Shown: positions 35,501 to 46,736 of the stretch, piece by piece
Position numbering within the stretch: the stretch's first letter is position 1
Layout: each line of letters starts with the position of its first letter
Assembly (NCBI GenBank): GCA_013400155.1
Contig: VXBM01000342.1
Location: 370,970-434,969, forward strand
Source of the DNA: Helopsaltes ochotensis
Lineage: Eukaryota; Chordata; Aves; Passeriformes; Locustellidae
DNA length: 64,000 nt
Direction of reading: 5' to 3'
Position numbers and translations under genes: made by a program
Notes under the pieces: model-generated
Told to the model about the DNA's origin: nothing
Databases searched by the model: none
The model's input: the letters and a program-made list of their open reading frames with translations, nothing else

Positions 35501-37212
35501 AACAATGTAGCTAAAAAGTCCCATATTTGCTGAATGACAAAGGGTTATATAGCAGCATTTCATTTTATTATTCGTGCTTGAATTTCTTGTTTGCTTTGTT
35601 GAGTCTGCTGACGAATACTAATAAATGCCTGCAACAATCCAGACGAGAGATGCCTGGCAACAAAGCTATGCGGTGGACCTCCCTGATCTTCTCCAGTTCA
35701 CAACCTGACCTTTTGAAAAATTGGCTGGGCTAAGCTGCAGAATTTGGGTGTAATGGTTATTGTTAACTCCAGCTTTAGGATTTATTAATTTGTGTGATCA
35801 AGACTTACCTATACTTCAAAGTTTCAAAAGACCAAACACAATCATCCATCCATTAGAACTGACATTGTGTTTCAGTGAATCCCACTTAGTATCTGCCTAG
35901 AGAGTCTGCTGTTTTGATGCATTCGGAATATAAAAATGCTTTTTCAACTGTGAGATCAATCCAGTGAAAATCTGGTGTCTTCTCAGAGACTAATGTTTTA
36001 AAATAACAATATGTTAATGAATTGCAAACGGAGAGTGGAATGCCAAAGGAAATGTCTGATATTTACACATTAATAAATGCATCACGATTAACTGCAGTGA
36101 ATACCAAATAATGATTGGCCATTTTAAAGACTGAGTAGCATTTTTCTATTTTAAATATTCAACAGTTTGTACACAATTGCTGTTTAGATGCAGAAGAGGA
36201 GGACAAAAGACTTAGTGAGAGAGAAAGGCAAGGGAACATCATTACTAAAATAATCAAAATCCTTGGAGAATTGTAAAAAATTGCCTTTGGCAGAATAACT
36301 CCCAACCATTCTTAATCTCCTTCTCAATTTATTTCTTTATGAAGGATGCTGCCACGGTTCCACACAAGTACAGGTGAATACAGAAGCATTCAAAATAACA
36401 CAGATATCCCCCAACTTATGTTGCTAAAGCAGAATTCACTGTTCCCTTTAGATTCATTAAGGAATAAAAAAACCCAAACCATTAAACTTCCGAGTTTTGT
36501 CTGTATTTTAGCAGACAAAATATTTTCAAGCCTCTTCTTTTTTTTGTGTATGTATGTGTAATGGGATATAGAGCAAGGAAAAATGTTAATGCATAATATA
36601 GCTTTGATTATTCTTACTGCATTTGCAGATAACTTTCTCAACAAACTTGCAGTAAGATTATGTTGTTCGGTTTTGTTCTGGTTTTTCAACAACTTAAATG
36701 CTTAGCTGTAGCCAGAGATCAAGTATTTGAATTGCATTGTTGTGTGCACCTGACTGACTTCTAAAGCTGTTTTAATTGTTTGGAAGTTCTTTGCATTAGA
36801 ATGATACTCTATGTAATTTTAAAAAGGTAATTTCCTTTCTTCTGCCTTATATTGAAATTATAGGAAGTTAGTTTATAATGTACATTGCACATCTGTCTTC
36901 CAATATACAAATACTGTAACCTAACCTGTCATGTGAATTAAAATTATTATCATAAAGGAGGGTCAAAGGATGCTATTTTTGTTGCTTACAATTAATATTA
37001 ATTTTTTTGATTGTGTAATGGTTAGTTAGCCATTCATAAGTAAAAGTGGTTTTTTTTCTTGAAGTACAGTAGATAGTAGTTTCTAAAACGTCTCTGACAG
37101 AAAAGAGTAGAATTTGACATCTCTGAGCAGGAGAAAAGAGCAAGGAGGGCCGTCGGTGAGGTAGCACAGGCCCCAAGATGTAGTGTAGATCCAGCACCTT
37201 CAACTTTTGCAG
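29580..37212. other. MIPOL1 intron after the start-codon exon, left part
   Basis: Starts at donor GTAGGG. AT-rich with T runs near 29868 and 31493. No recognisable repeat or exon was found. A homeobox-site-rich patch at about 36000-36130 is noted in findings. Confidence 0.55.
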
Positions 37213-37386
37213 NNNNNNNNNNNNNNNNNNNNNNNNNNNNNNNNNNNNNNNNNNNNNNNNNNNNNNNNNNNNNNNNNNNNNNNNNNNNNNNNNNNNNNNN
37301 NNNNNNNNNNNNNNNNNNNNNNNNNNNNNNNNNNNNNNNNNNNNNNNNNNNNNNNNNNNNNNNNNNNNNNNNNNNNNNNNNNNNNN
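37213..37386. other. assembly gap (174 N)
   Basis: A run of 174 undetermined bases. Comparison with the LTR at 38892-39326 shows that the missing 3'-side part of the left LTR, about 150 bases, should fall within it. Open frames spanning this run are artefacts. Confidence 0.99.
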
Positions 37387-37660
37387 GAACAGTAACAGCA
37401 AAAATACTAATGACAGAGGGTATAGGAAAAGAAACAATTTGGGAGAAAACCACAGCACACTCAATAGTAGACCACCCTTTCCACCCCAATAATGGTCAGT
37501 ACTGGATGGCTCCCTCCAAGCCATTTTCTGGACCAGAAGGCACCATCTTCCCAGAAAAGAGTCCTCATGACATGAGATGGTATAAAATAATATCTTGTCC
37601 CAGCCATGTCCCCTCCTGGCTACTACAAAAATTAACCCTGTCATTGCTCGAACCAGGACA
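37387..37660 (-). mobile_element. 3' LTR (partial) of a reverse-oriented endogenous retrovirus
   Basis: The stretch from GAACAGTAACAGCAAAAATA to AACCAGGACA aligns by eye along its length with 39044-39326. Anchors are ACTAATGA, CATTTTCTGGACCAGAAGG and AAAAATTAACCCTGTC. On the minus strand it starts TGTCCTGGTT, with a purine-rich run (GGGTGGAAAA) directly before it in the position of a polypurine tract. Its other end is lost in the N gap. It has diverged considerably from its partner. Confidence 0.7.
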
Positions 37661-38891
37661 TTTTCCACCCGATAATCCAAAATTTTTGCCTTCAGGCCGG
37701 TTAGTGATGATTTCCAAAATCCCTGGGCAATTGAGGTTTCCAATTCAAGCCCACTCAGGACTGCTGACACTCAAAGCACAGAGCCTTCTGAGAGACCATG
37801 AAAGGTATCCAGCTGTCTAATTTCTTCTGTCTCCACAACAGTTATCCCAAAAGCCCAATGATGCTCTCTTGGGTCCTTGAAATACCCTCTCCTGAAGTAA
37901 TAGGAATCAGATTATTATCCCTGCCTCTTCCTCCTATTTTGTGTGCCGTTTTCTCTTTATTCCTAAGTGAACTGTATAGGGGCAACTGCTAGTGGCACAG
38001 GTTGTTCCCCTGGTTCAGCTGCAATTTGAGAGGCCATGGTGCCTGTAGGTCTGCTTTCCTACTCCTCCCCTGGAGGATGTTCTCTAGCATTGAACTGTAT
38101 CCGGTGAAGAACCGGGGCCCAGCACACTGCAATAAATTGCTCCTCTCTGGAGCTGCCACAGAATCTTCCTTGCAGTGCAGCATTCTGTCACTTTAAACAG
38201 GGTCTTATATTTCTTCAGGGGTGAACTGCCAAACCATGGGAGCAGATAACTTTCCCAGAAACTGGCCCATTCTCTCCCATGTTCTATGCTACTCATGACT
38301 ATCCACCCCCAGGGCAGATCCCTGAATGACCTCCCTAGAAATCCCTGCCCTGACTCTAAATATGGTGTATTACAAGACTCCACTGAGGACATATAGCAGA
38401 TTTAGCAACAAGAATATGCTTGTATTAACATCCAGCAGGAATTCAAAATTCTCAAAAGCTGTTTTAACAGGTCTGAAGGAGGAAAAGGGAGTGAAAAGCT
38501 GGAGACCCCCTGTTCTTCCCACAGACTGGGTATAATTTTAATGGACTCACAGGGCTAGTGCCTGAGTAACAGGAGAGAAACACTGCATACACATCCCAAA
38601 TTACCTTCATTGTCCTTGATGTTATCATGTCATAAGCTGATATCCCACAGTACAGCAACAAAGGAATCCTGATCTCTCTCCCTGCTATGAAAAAAATCAT
38701 TGTGAGAAGCATATATGGGAATATATACACGGTTATATATGCACACCCATTTGAACAGCCCAAGCAACATTGTGGCCACTGGCTCTAGACTTAATACAAC
38801 AAATGCTTAGATCAAATTTGTTTCCAACCCTCTCTGTGCAGATCTGTTGAATTTCAACCCGTCATGCCTCATGCTGGGCTCCAATTATAGC
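37661..38891 (-). mobile_element. internal region of the endogenous retrovirus, short and degenerate
   Basis: About 1.2 kb lies between the two LTRs, far too short for complete gag, pol and env. No gag, protease, reverse-transcriptase, integrase or envelope motif was recognised, and stops occur in all frames. At 38867-38883, minus strand, just inside the 5' LTR, TGGAGCCCAGCATGAGG matches a lysine-tRNA primer-binding site at 13 of 17 positions by my count. This is a decayed, probably non-autonomous or internally deleted copy with no coding capacity. Confidence 0.6.
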
Positions 38892-39326
38892 TGTCTTGGT
38901 TTAGAAATGGTATTCTCCAATTAATTCTTCCATTAAAACCGTGTGCCACTCCCTCTTCGCCCTCCAATTTGAGGTATGAAAATCAAAGATCATGGGTTGA
39001 TATAAGAGCAATTTAGTGGGTACAGCAATGAGATAAGAAACTGAACAGTTACAGCAACAATACTAATGATAGAATAAGAAAAGAAACGATTCACACAGAA
39101 ACCACACCCCCAATCCCCCAACCACCTCTTCCCTGTAATAAGCAATATCAGACATCTCCCTCTGACACATTTTCTGGCCCAGAAGGACCCCTTTCTCCCT
39201 GGAAGAGAGTTCTTTTTCCCTGCCGCTGGTAATGATGTGAGTTGGTATAGAGTAACTTCTGTGTCCTGGCCATTTGCCCTCCTTTCTACTGCAAAAATAA
39301 ACCCTGTTCTGGCTGGAACCGGGACA
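38892..39326 (-). mobile_element. 5' LTR of the reverse-oriented endogenous retrovirus
   Basis: A 435-base LTR. The + strand starts TGTCTTGGTTTAG and ends GGAACCGGGACA, so the ends are short inverted repeats (TGTCYYGG / CCRRGACA). Read on the minus strand it holds the motif series TGTCCCGGTTCCAGCC, CACTAAATTGCTCTTAT and CAACCCATGATCTTTG, which I associate with songbird ERVK-type LTRs. It resembles the LTR at 9441-10010 more distantly. Confidence 0.75.
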
Positions 39327-41031
39327 CACAGCTTGCTCAGTGACCTCAATGCAGTTACATCATAACTCTGTGCCTTAGCCTCAATGGCTTTAAAATTACT
39401 ATCACAGCACGTATGCATCTCCTAAAAAATGTCAGAGTTTCCATAAAAAATGTACTTTCCAAGGCTTATTTCAGTGAACATCTTGTATACATCTTGTGTA
39501 TCTTAAGATGAGAGGAAATATCCTATCTCAGAGATAAATCCAGGACCTTTATGAGTAAGAGTTACTCAAAAGCAAGTCGATAGTCCCCATTCTTTGGAGC
39601 TGATCCATGATGCTCTCCACAGAACCCCTGGTCATGTATTGTTGGGGCACTGAATGTACAATGCATCTATGTGGTGATTTCCTCTTTGTTACTGCCAAAG
39701 GTTCGGCAGGTAATGCATGGTACTTTGGCTGGACAGAGCACAGAGAAATAAAAGGAATTAGCTTTGTATTACAGATCTACTCTGAGCTCAGTATTTGCTT
39801 GTTATCAGGTTCCTGTGATTGCCATTCTTCCATGATACAGAAGTGATTTAGTGAGATCTTAGAGTCCTGCTGAATAATCATCTTGAAGATTGCTCAGTTT
39901 TCTTTAAACATTAGAAAAAGTGCATCATGAAGGGACAGACATTTGCTCTCAGTTGCAGATTACTTGGTCTCAGTATACTACACTGCACTGAAGGGGTCTA
40001 AATAATTGCTAACATAAGTAAATTTGTAGTAAGTCCGAAGACAATAAAGCTTCACTTTTTAATGTTGTTTGTTTTGGAGAAAGTATATACTGTGGACCTT
40101 TTGTTTTTGTACTGACCTTTTGTAATTGTTTTCCAGAAACAGGAATTACTTTCTTGAAAATTAGGTACAGCACATTTTCTTAGGATTAACTCTTAAAATT
40201 TTTTTGTAGATCGTGGGAAAGATAAGACAGTGAGGAAATGAGTCAAAAGTAATGAACAGCTTTGACATATGCATGTAAATCATGTATATTGCATCTGTGT
40301 TAGCTCAAATATGAATGAAAAAGGAAAATAAAGACATTCTGAAAATGCATAAGACCTAAACTCTTATGATTAATGCCAGACAATAGGATCAGATTTCTTC
40401 CACCAGACTAATTTTCTTTCGTTGCATATTTATGTCTATAAAAGCCTTGAATTTTGGTTTCTACTCATTTTCAGGATTTATGCCTTTTAATCATTCAGTA
40501 AAGGGTAAACTGTTGAACAGTCTGAGTCTTTCACAGTCATTCTGTTTGGTAGAAGTTCCAGTAGTTAAATAGCTGAGTGAATGAATGTGTCTTTTGACAA
40601 AATGGTTGACTCATCATTTTCAGCTCAAAAAGGAGTATTCAGCCATAGTACTAATTTCATTTATATAGCTTGAAAAGTTGGTGGCCATCAGGCTAAGCTT
40701 TTAGTCTTATTATTGTAAAAAAAATTAGATAATTTGAAAGCCAATAATAAAGAATAGCAGTTAGTCAAGTGAAAATGAAGGTGAAGTTCTAAAGTAAAGC
40801 TTTTATATACATATTTATTGCAGCAAGTATTGTAGATGTGTGATTTTTAGTGGGGCAAGATCAAGTTTTTTTAAACCCTAGGGAGTGTGTCTATTATTCT
40901 AGTGGAAACAGGTTAGTTTCCTGTAGGGCAGGGGTGACTCTTAGCATACACAGTTTTGTTGGATAGTGAATATTCCCTCTTGTTTGAAATTCAAAATATT
41001 TGATATTATACAAACAAAAAACCACAAAAAT
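39327..41031. other. intronic DNA, no recognised feature
   Basis: No gene, no long open frame resembling a known protein, and no repeat I can name. Confidence 0.45.
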
Positions 41032-41153
41032 AAAAAAACCCACAAAAAACCACAAACCCCCCCCCAAAAAAAAAAACAAACAAAAACCCCCCCCAAAAAA
41101 AACCCAAAAAAAAACCAAACCACCACAACCCCAACAAAACCCACAACCCCACA
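41032..41153. repeat. A/C-only low-complexity tract
   Basis: 122 consecutive bases contain only A and C on the + strand (runs of A interleaved with C runs of up to nine). It lies directly before a CR1 copy. Open frames on the minus strand here (Gly/Phe-rich, 40894-41327) are translations of this tract. Confidence 0.9.
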
Positions 41154-41160
41154 GACATAG

Positions 41161-41810
41161 AAGTTGTGTTTTTGTTTAGCCAGAGAAGAAACCAGATGGC
41201 CAACAGCATCCTGGACTGCATCAAAAGAATTCTGGCCAGCAAGCCGAAGAAAATTATTCACCTTTCCATTCTGCCCCTGTGAGACCGCATGGGAAGTACT
41301 GCATCCAGTCTGAGCGCCCCAGCACAAAAGAAGTGTAGGCCTGTTGCAGCAAATCCAGCCTAGGCCAGGAAGATGATCAGAAGGCTGGAGAATAACTCCA
41401 GTGAGGACAGACAGGCTGAGAGAGCTTGGGTTTTTCAGCCTTGAGAAGAGACGACTCTGGGCCCTGGGAAGATCTCACTGCAGCCTTCCAGTACTTGAAG
41501 GGGGCTTATAAAAAAAGAGGGAGGGCAACTTTTTGCACAGGCAGATAGTGATAGGAAAAGGGGGAACAGTGTCAAATTAAAAGAGAAGAGATTTAGGCAA
41601 GATATTTGGAGAAATTCTTTACCCACAGAATGGTGAGGCACTGAAACAAGTTGTTTAGAGAACTTACCAGTGCCCTGTCCTAGGAAGTTTTCAAGGCCAG
41701 GCTTGGGCAACATGATCTCATGAGTGGTCTCCTTGCCTACAGCAGGGAAGTTGCAACTAGATAATCTTCAGGGTCTCTTCAAACCCAAAACATTCTGTGA
41801 TTCTGTGATT
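41161..41810 (+). mobile_element. CR1 LINE 3' part, + orientation, with ATTCTGTG tail
   Basis: About 650 bases of CR1 reverse-transcriptase-distal and 3' UTR sequence. Recognisable phrases include GGCTGGAGAATAACTCCAGT, AGCCTTGAGAAGAGACGACT, CTGCAGCCTTCCAGTACTTG, GGGGGCTTATAAAAAAAGAG and TACAGCAGGGAAGTTGCAAC. It ends in two copies of the diagnostic tail unit ATTCTGTG (41792-41807). It is 5'-truncated as usual for CR1. Confidence 0.9.
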
Positions 41811-43889
41811 AACAGGAGAAATTCTGGAGGCTTTATTAATTGAGGTTGCACTTTCTCAAATATGGCACATTGTTTTGTTTTACATTTTTTCAAATGATTT
41901 TAATCTGACAGTGTCACAGTTTTACAGCTATTGAATTTGCAGTCATCGTTGCTCCTGTTCCCAGGGTGTATATGGCTCATTCTCTTCCTTTCTGCTTTTG
42001 CTTTTTCCTATTATACCTCTTACTGCTATCCCTCTAGGGGTTCATTCACTCATGCAGTCTTTTGCAGACAGATGAGAACATCCTATGTCTGTGCCACAGC
42101 CCAACTTAAAACAAGTACTAGTAAGCTATAGGTAGCAAGCTGTAAGTACTGTTACACTTGAAGCTGATTAGGTGCACCTGGGGCTTCTGGTATCCCCATA
42201 CTTACCTGAAACCAGATCTGTAGCCAGAGGTATTTTGAGGTGCTATGTGCATGTTCCATTGAGTTTTGGGTTTTTTCCCTTGCTCTTATTCCATGGAGAT
42301 TCCCTGCAAACCTCTGATGTGATCAGTGCATTTGAGTAGGGTGCTGAAAGACTATAGACAGGGGGAAGGTGTTCAGCCAGCTTCTGCTGGATGATGGTCT
42401 GCTGAATATGCTGAGTGCTATAACAAGGGAAGCTATTGCTTCTAGTCTTCCAGTTGAATCTGCACCTTCTGTGCATTTATCACGATTGGTGCGGGATTCT
42501 GTAATGCTGTGCTTTCCCTGAGCTCTCTACTTATCCCCTACTTCTCAGAAGAAGCTATGTGGAATAGTGGGTGCCTGCACAGTATGATGCATTTCATGTT
42601 TTTACTTGACTTTTTAAACACTCCCAGCTTAACAACATTGAATTCTGTTCTGCCTTTACTGTTTCAAGCCATGACAGCATTATCTTTCCCTTACGTCCCT
42701 CACAATCAATTCCCAGATTTAATTCTAGTGTCTTTATATTCCTTCTTCTTAACATTTGCTTTTCTTTCTCGCAATGTGAACAAGCTATTCATTCAAGATA
42801 AATGCATACAGAAGATCAGCTGTTCAGCTTCTCCCTATGGTGAAATATTAATCTGGGCCATAGAACTTACACTATTTTATATGGGAAAAATGTTGTTTGT
42901 ATACTCAAGAACCAGAATCAGTGGTGGTGGTACCGTTTAATGAAATCTACATATTTTTTTCTAAAGCTTGCAAGGCTGTTTTCCCCTTTCTCTGATGTTC
43001 CCTGTGCAGTCTGATTATTGCAAATGCTACTTACTCCCCAGTGTGTGTCTGCAGCATTGGTAATTAGTGCACAATACGATTTGCAGAAGGCATGAGGAAA
43101 AGCACTGGAGTGCATTGATTAAAATTGCCACTCAGTTTAGCAACAAGACAAGCTACCATGTACCAATGCCTAAATTATTTGAAGTGGGGGTCATGGGCTA
43201 TATGAAAAATAAAACGGTTTTAAAAATAAAGTGAATCTTATGTCCATTGATCTGACAGTGTTCAAAATGTCTTCCCCAAAGCATTCTACTGACAAATTTC
43301 GCATGTTGATAAAAAGAAACCATTACAGCTTTATTAAATGAGTAAAAACCTCTCACCTTAATGCCCTTGGGCAGAGTGCTTTCAATTTTGAGTGGAAGAG
43401 GCTGCCATCATCTTCTCTCTTACAAAGCCAGTGGAGGAAAAACAAATCCTCTATGTTTCACCTAATATTTCCAAGAATGCCACTTACAGCCTTCCTGTCA
43501 TGCTACTTAGTCTTACCCATGTGCTTGAGGGAATTGAATCTGGATGAAAAGGTGTCCTGCAAATGTATGTTGTCTGAAGAAGCAGCATTAGCATTAATAA
43601 ATGCCAACACAGTTCTAATACTATTCTAAATTCTCGTTTCTTTAGCTGCAGTAATTTACAGTTAAAAACACGTATCTTGACATGGCCCAAGGATTTAGCA
43701 GAAGTGCAACTGCTAATGCAGATATTTACCTCATCATGCAGTCATGTTCACTTCTGGTTTTAAAAATAAAAAATCTGCCTGCTGAACTGACCTGTCATGT
43801 GGACATCTTTGCTTCTTGCTGACAGCGCATATTCAGAATGTTATAGAAAGCCTGCTTATGCTCTTACTCTGGCCCTCTTACTCCCTGCT
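41811..43889. other. intronic DNA, no recognised gene
   Basis: Includes a 143-codon + strand open frame at 42509-42940. It is hydrophobic because the DNA is T-rich and is not recognisable as a protein. No other feature is supported. Confidence 0.4.
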
Positions 43890-44235
43890 GCTCTTCCATG
43901 TAGGCATTAGTGATACTGTCAGGGTGGCCTGGGAAGTATTGCATGTGACTGTATGGCTCTGGCATGATGATCAAGGGTATGGGAACCCAGGTGGTGTTTG
44001 CCTTGATCCTTCTCCTAAGAGGGAGGGGCATGGAGGAGGATTGAGTGAAGGAGATGAGGCCTTCTTCAGAGAATTGGATGAACTCTCATGTTCAAGGGTC
44101 CAGGTTCTCATGGGGTACTACAGTGATGTTAATGATCTGCTGGAAGGATAACAGCAGGGCTCAGATGACCTGGAAGTTTCTGGTGACAACTTCCTGATAC
44201 AAATGATTGAGGTACCAGCAAGGTGATTTCCAGTG
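43890..44235 (+). mobile_element. internal CR1 LINE fragment (endonuclease region), + orientation
   Basis: The translated + strand contains EGDEAFFRELDE followed by a degraded 'VLMGYYSDVNDLLEG' where CR1 endonucleases read VLMGDFN..D.CW. The downstream DNA GACAACTTCCTGATACAAAT and GATTGAGGTACCAGCAAGG matches the next CR1 block after small deletions that shift the frame. The copy has stops and frameshifts and no adjoining 3' end. The left border is uncertain. Confidence 0.6.
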
Positions 44236-46549
44236 ATCACTGTCAACTTCAGTTACCCTTTTATGGTCTCTTCTTAAAGTCCTGGAATGAAAGGAGCAAA
44301 TCTAAAGAAGAAAAGCTTGCTCTCATGCTAAGGGAATAGAAGCAGCCTAAAACATCATCTAAATTTTTTAGCTCTCTGGAGTGAGATTTTTCTTCTCCAA
44401 CTTTCTTAGGGTCAGAGTAGAATACCATGGTGCTAAACAAGGAGCAAACATTTCTGGCAATACCGTCACTGGTTATTTCAACAGATACATTGTGCTTGAA
44501 TTTTTCCGCAGAATGTGACACACTTCACTTGAGGCACTTCACATACTTATAGCTTATGGAATAAGTGGATGCCCTAGAGAGGAGGAGGAGGTGAAGCATT
44601 GGACCTCCCCTGCAGCATGTGACAGCATAATTCGCAACTGCATTTTAACAGACACTGCATCTGATACAGAAGGCGTGAACAGGATATTTCGTAGGAAGTT
44701 CTGTATAATAATAATCAGTTGGGAAACACAACTCCCTATAAAATGCTTTGGATGTATGTATGGAAATTCATACTAGGTTACTTTTCAGATAGTACTTACT
44801 ATCTGAATACTATCTGAAGGATTCAAAATTTTGCCCTTATGTGTTGTCACTCCCAAGTTGAGTCAGGCTCTTGGAGTATATTTGGTGATTTTTTTAAACA
44901 TATGTTTCTTTAAAGATCCCTGCTCCTTACTGTAAGGAGGAGTAAGAGATCAAATCCAGTTTTCAGATGTAGCAGCACTTCAGAGGAAATCTGCTCAAAA
45001 ACCTGCAGTATTTCAAGCCAGTGGAAACAGAGCACACTTGTTTGAAGAATCCAGGTGGATTTCTGCACTAGCTGTGAAACGATATTAGGAACATATTTTA
45101 ATTACAGTAATGAAAGTAGTATTATACTTATCAAAAAATATTTTATGGTAATGGTCCCCACATGCTGAGAAAGAAAGATTCTGATTCTCTGTTGATTGTT
45201 GTTTTTCTAGTATAAAGATCAGTGGTTGCAGTTTACAGAAATGGTTAAGTGGATTAAAATAAATTTGTGCTGAAGTGGATGCGGAGAATATAGATAAGCA
45301 GTGGGTCCCATAACATTTTCCTGGAGGTGGTAACAGATAGCTTCATACTGGAAGTTGTTAAACTGACTCCAGCCAATTCCCAAGTCATCTCTTGGGCTCC
45401 TTGGGCTGTTTCCTGTGCCATTGGCTGTGCCTTTCCTCGTTTAAGGAAAGACGAATCTATTCCAACACACTTTAGAGACAGTTTTCAGTATTTTTTACTT
45501 GGAAACAGTGCTTATAACTGTTTATCTGCAGGATGGCACCTTGATACTGATTGATTTGTATTTTTGGTCTATTTCTACTTGATTTCAACTGTATCAACAG
45601 TTTCTTATTATTTTGGAGGAGGATGATATAAGATGGATCAAATAATGTATGCCCTATATTTTATCCAAAACGTTTGAAAACACTAACTTTATTAAATAAG
45701 CAAAAGCTCCAATGTTTGTTCTCTACTAATCTAAATGAAAGAATGAAAAATATATGCACCACTTTTCCATTTCCAATGGTTTTAGGCTGCTTCCTTCTCA
45801 TTTTTTAATATAATTCTATAATTAAAACATCCTTGTTCTTACTTTATGAAAGAGCATTCGTGGTATGTGGATCTTTCTTTCATTTAAATGCCTTGATATC
45901 AGAAAAATGTCCTAAAAATATCTAGTAGCCAAGCTTAAGAGAGCTAACTATCACACTCAACATTTTAATCAGATAATTTTTCCCTTTGGCACAATTTCTG
46001 CTTTGCATTCTTCAAGTTCTTTAGTTCGGTACCTCACACTCTCCAGGAATGAATAATGGTGCTTTAAATTTGTTGTTGCTAATTACAGCTTGATGATACT
46101 CCTTTTGTAGCCAAAATGGATTTGAAAGAAACCTCACTGTATTTAAGAGTCTAGTTATAACCCAAATTTTTCTCTCTCTATAGCAGAAATTCATCATATC
46201 TCACTATAGTAGAGCTGAGTTTTGTAAGAGATAGGTAAATAACAATCAGCATTATCTTAAGAAGCCATTTAAGGGGGAGGAGAAATCAGGAAATGGTGAT
46301 GAATTTTTCATGTTTTCATGAGAAAAATCCAGTATATGGGTTGTAAGTCCTATATCCATCCATGCTATAGGTAACACAGATATCATTCCTTAGTGAAGGG
46401 ATGAAGAAATTGTGAATCTGAAACTAAATTACTTGTTCCTTTCTACAACAGTATTATATTCTTATAAAAAGCCATTTTCGAATGAAAAATCTCAAGTTTG
46501 TCCTTCATTCTCCAAATGAGAAAATGTGTTTGCTTCTCTTCCCAATCAG
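44236..46549. other. intronic DNA before the second coding exon
   Basis: Holds a short inverted plus direct repeat at 44784-44818 and otherwise nothing I can name. Ends at acceptor CAATCAG. Confidence 0.5.
44784..44818. repeat. inverted and direct 11-bp repeats
   Basis: TTCAGATAGTA (44784-44794) is separated by CT from its exact reverse complement TACTATCTGAA (44797-44807), which is repeated directly at 44808-44818. Confidence 0.9.
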
Positions 46550-46736
46550 AAACCCACATCTTGGATCAGAAAAAAGAAGACTTTTGTGCTGAACTTCAGT
46601 TTTATAAGAATTCTCAAAAACCCACAGAGTTTTTTATCCAGGCAGAAACTGAAGCACCGAAACTTTCAGATTTGCGAGTAACCAGTCAAAGAGGAGGAGT
46701 CCTAACTGACTGTAATTCTGGTTCTAAAGAATCAAG
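46550..46736 (+). CDS. MIPOL1: MIPOL1 second coding exon (residues 7-68)
   Basis: This 187-base exon has acceptor CCCAATCAG (AG at 46548-46549) and donor ATCAAG|GTAAAC (GT at 46737-46738). It enters in phase 1 and leaves in phase 2. The peptide starts THILDQKKEDF and continues as a hydrophilic Ser/Thr/Glu/Lys-rich segment with no clear heptad pattern, so it is probably a disordered head before the coiled coil. Only the first few residues resemble human MIPOL1 by eye, and the rest is divergent. The frame fits both neighbours exactly, and a stop (TAA) follows immediately if the donor is read through. Most of the confidence comes from phase consistency and the THxxLDQ-like start. Confidence 0.8.

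Noticed and set aside
36973..37770. 265-codon minus frame and other frames spanning the N run
   Set aside because: Most of the unbroken length comes from undetermined bases, and the rest is LTR.
37410..37820. 136-codon + strand open frame
   Set aside because: Antisense to the retroviral LTR and internal region; no similarity to a protein family.
38084..38392. 102-codon minus-strand frame as a possible retroviral gene
   Set aside because: Sense orientation for the retrovirus, but no recognisable gag, pol or env motif; treated as decayed internal sequence.
40894..41327. Gly/Phe/Val-rich minus frames resembling a membrane or glycine-rich protein
   Set aside because: Direct translation of the A/C-only low-complexity tract.
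42509..42940. 143-codon hydrophobic + frame that could look like a membrane protein
   Set aside because: Hydrophobicity follows from T-rich DNA; no family resemblance or splice context.
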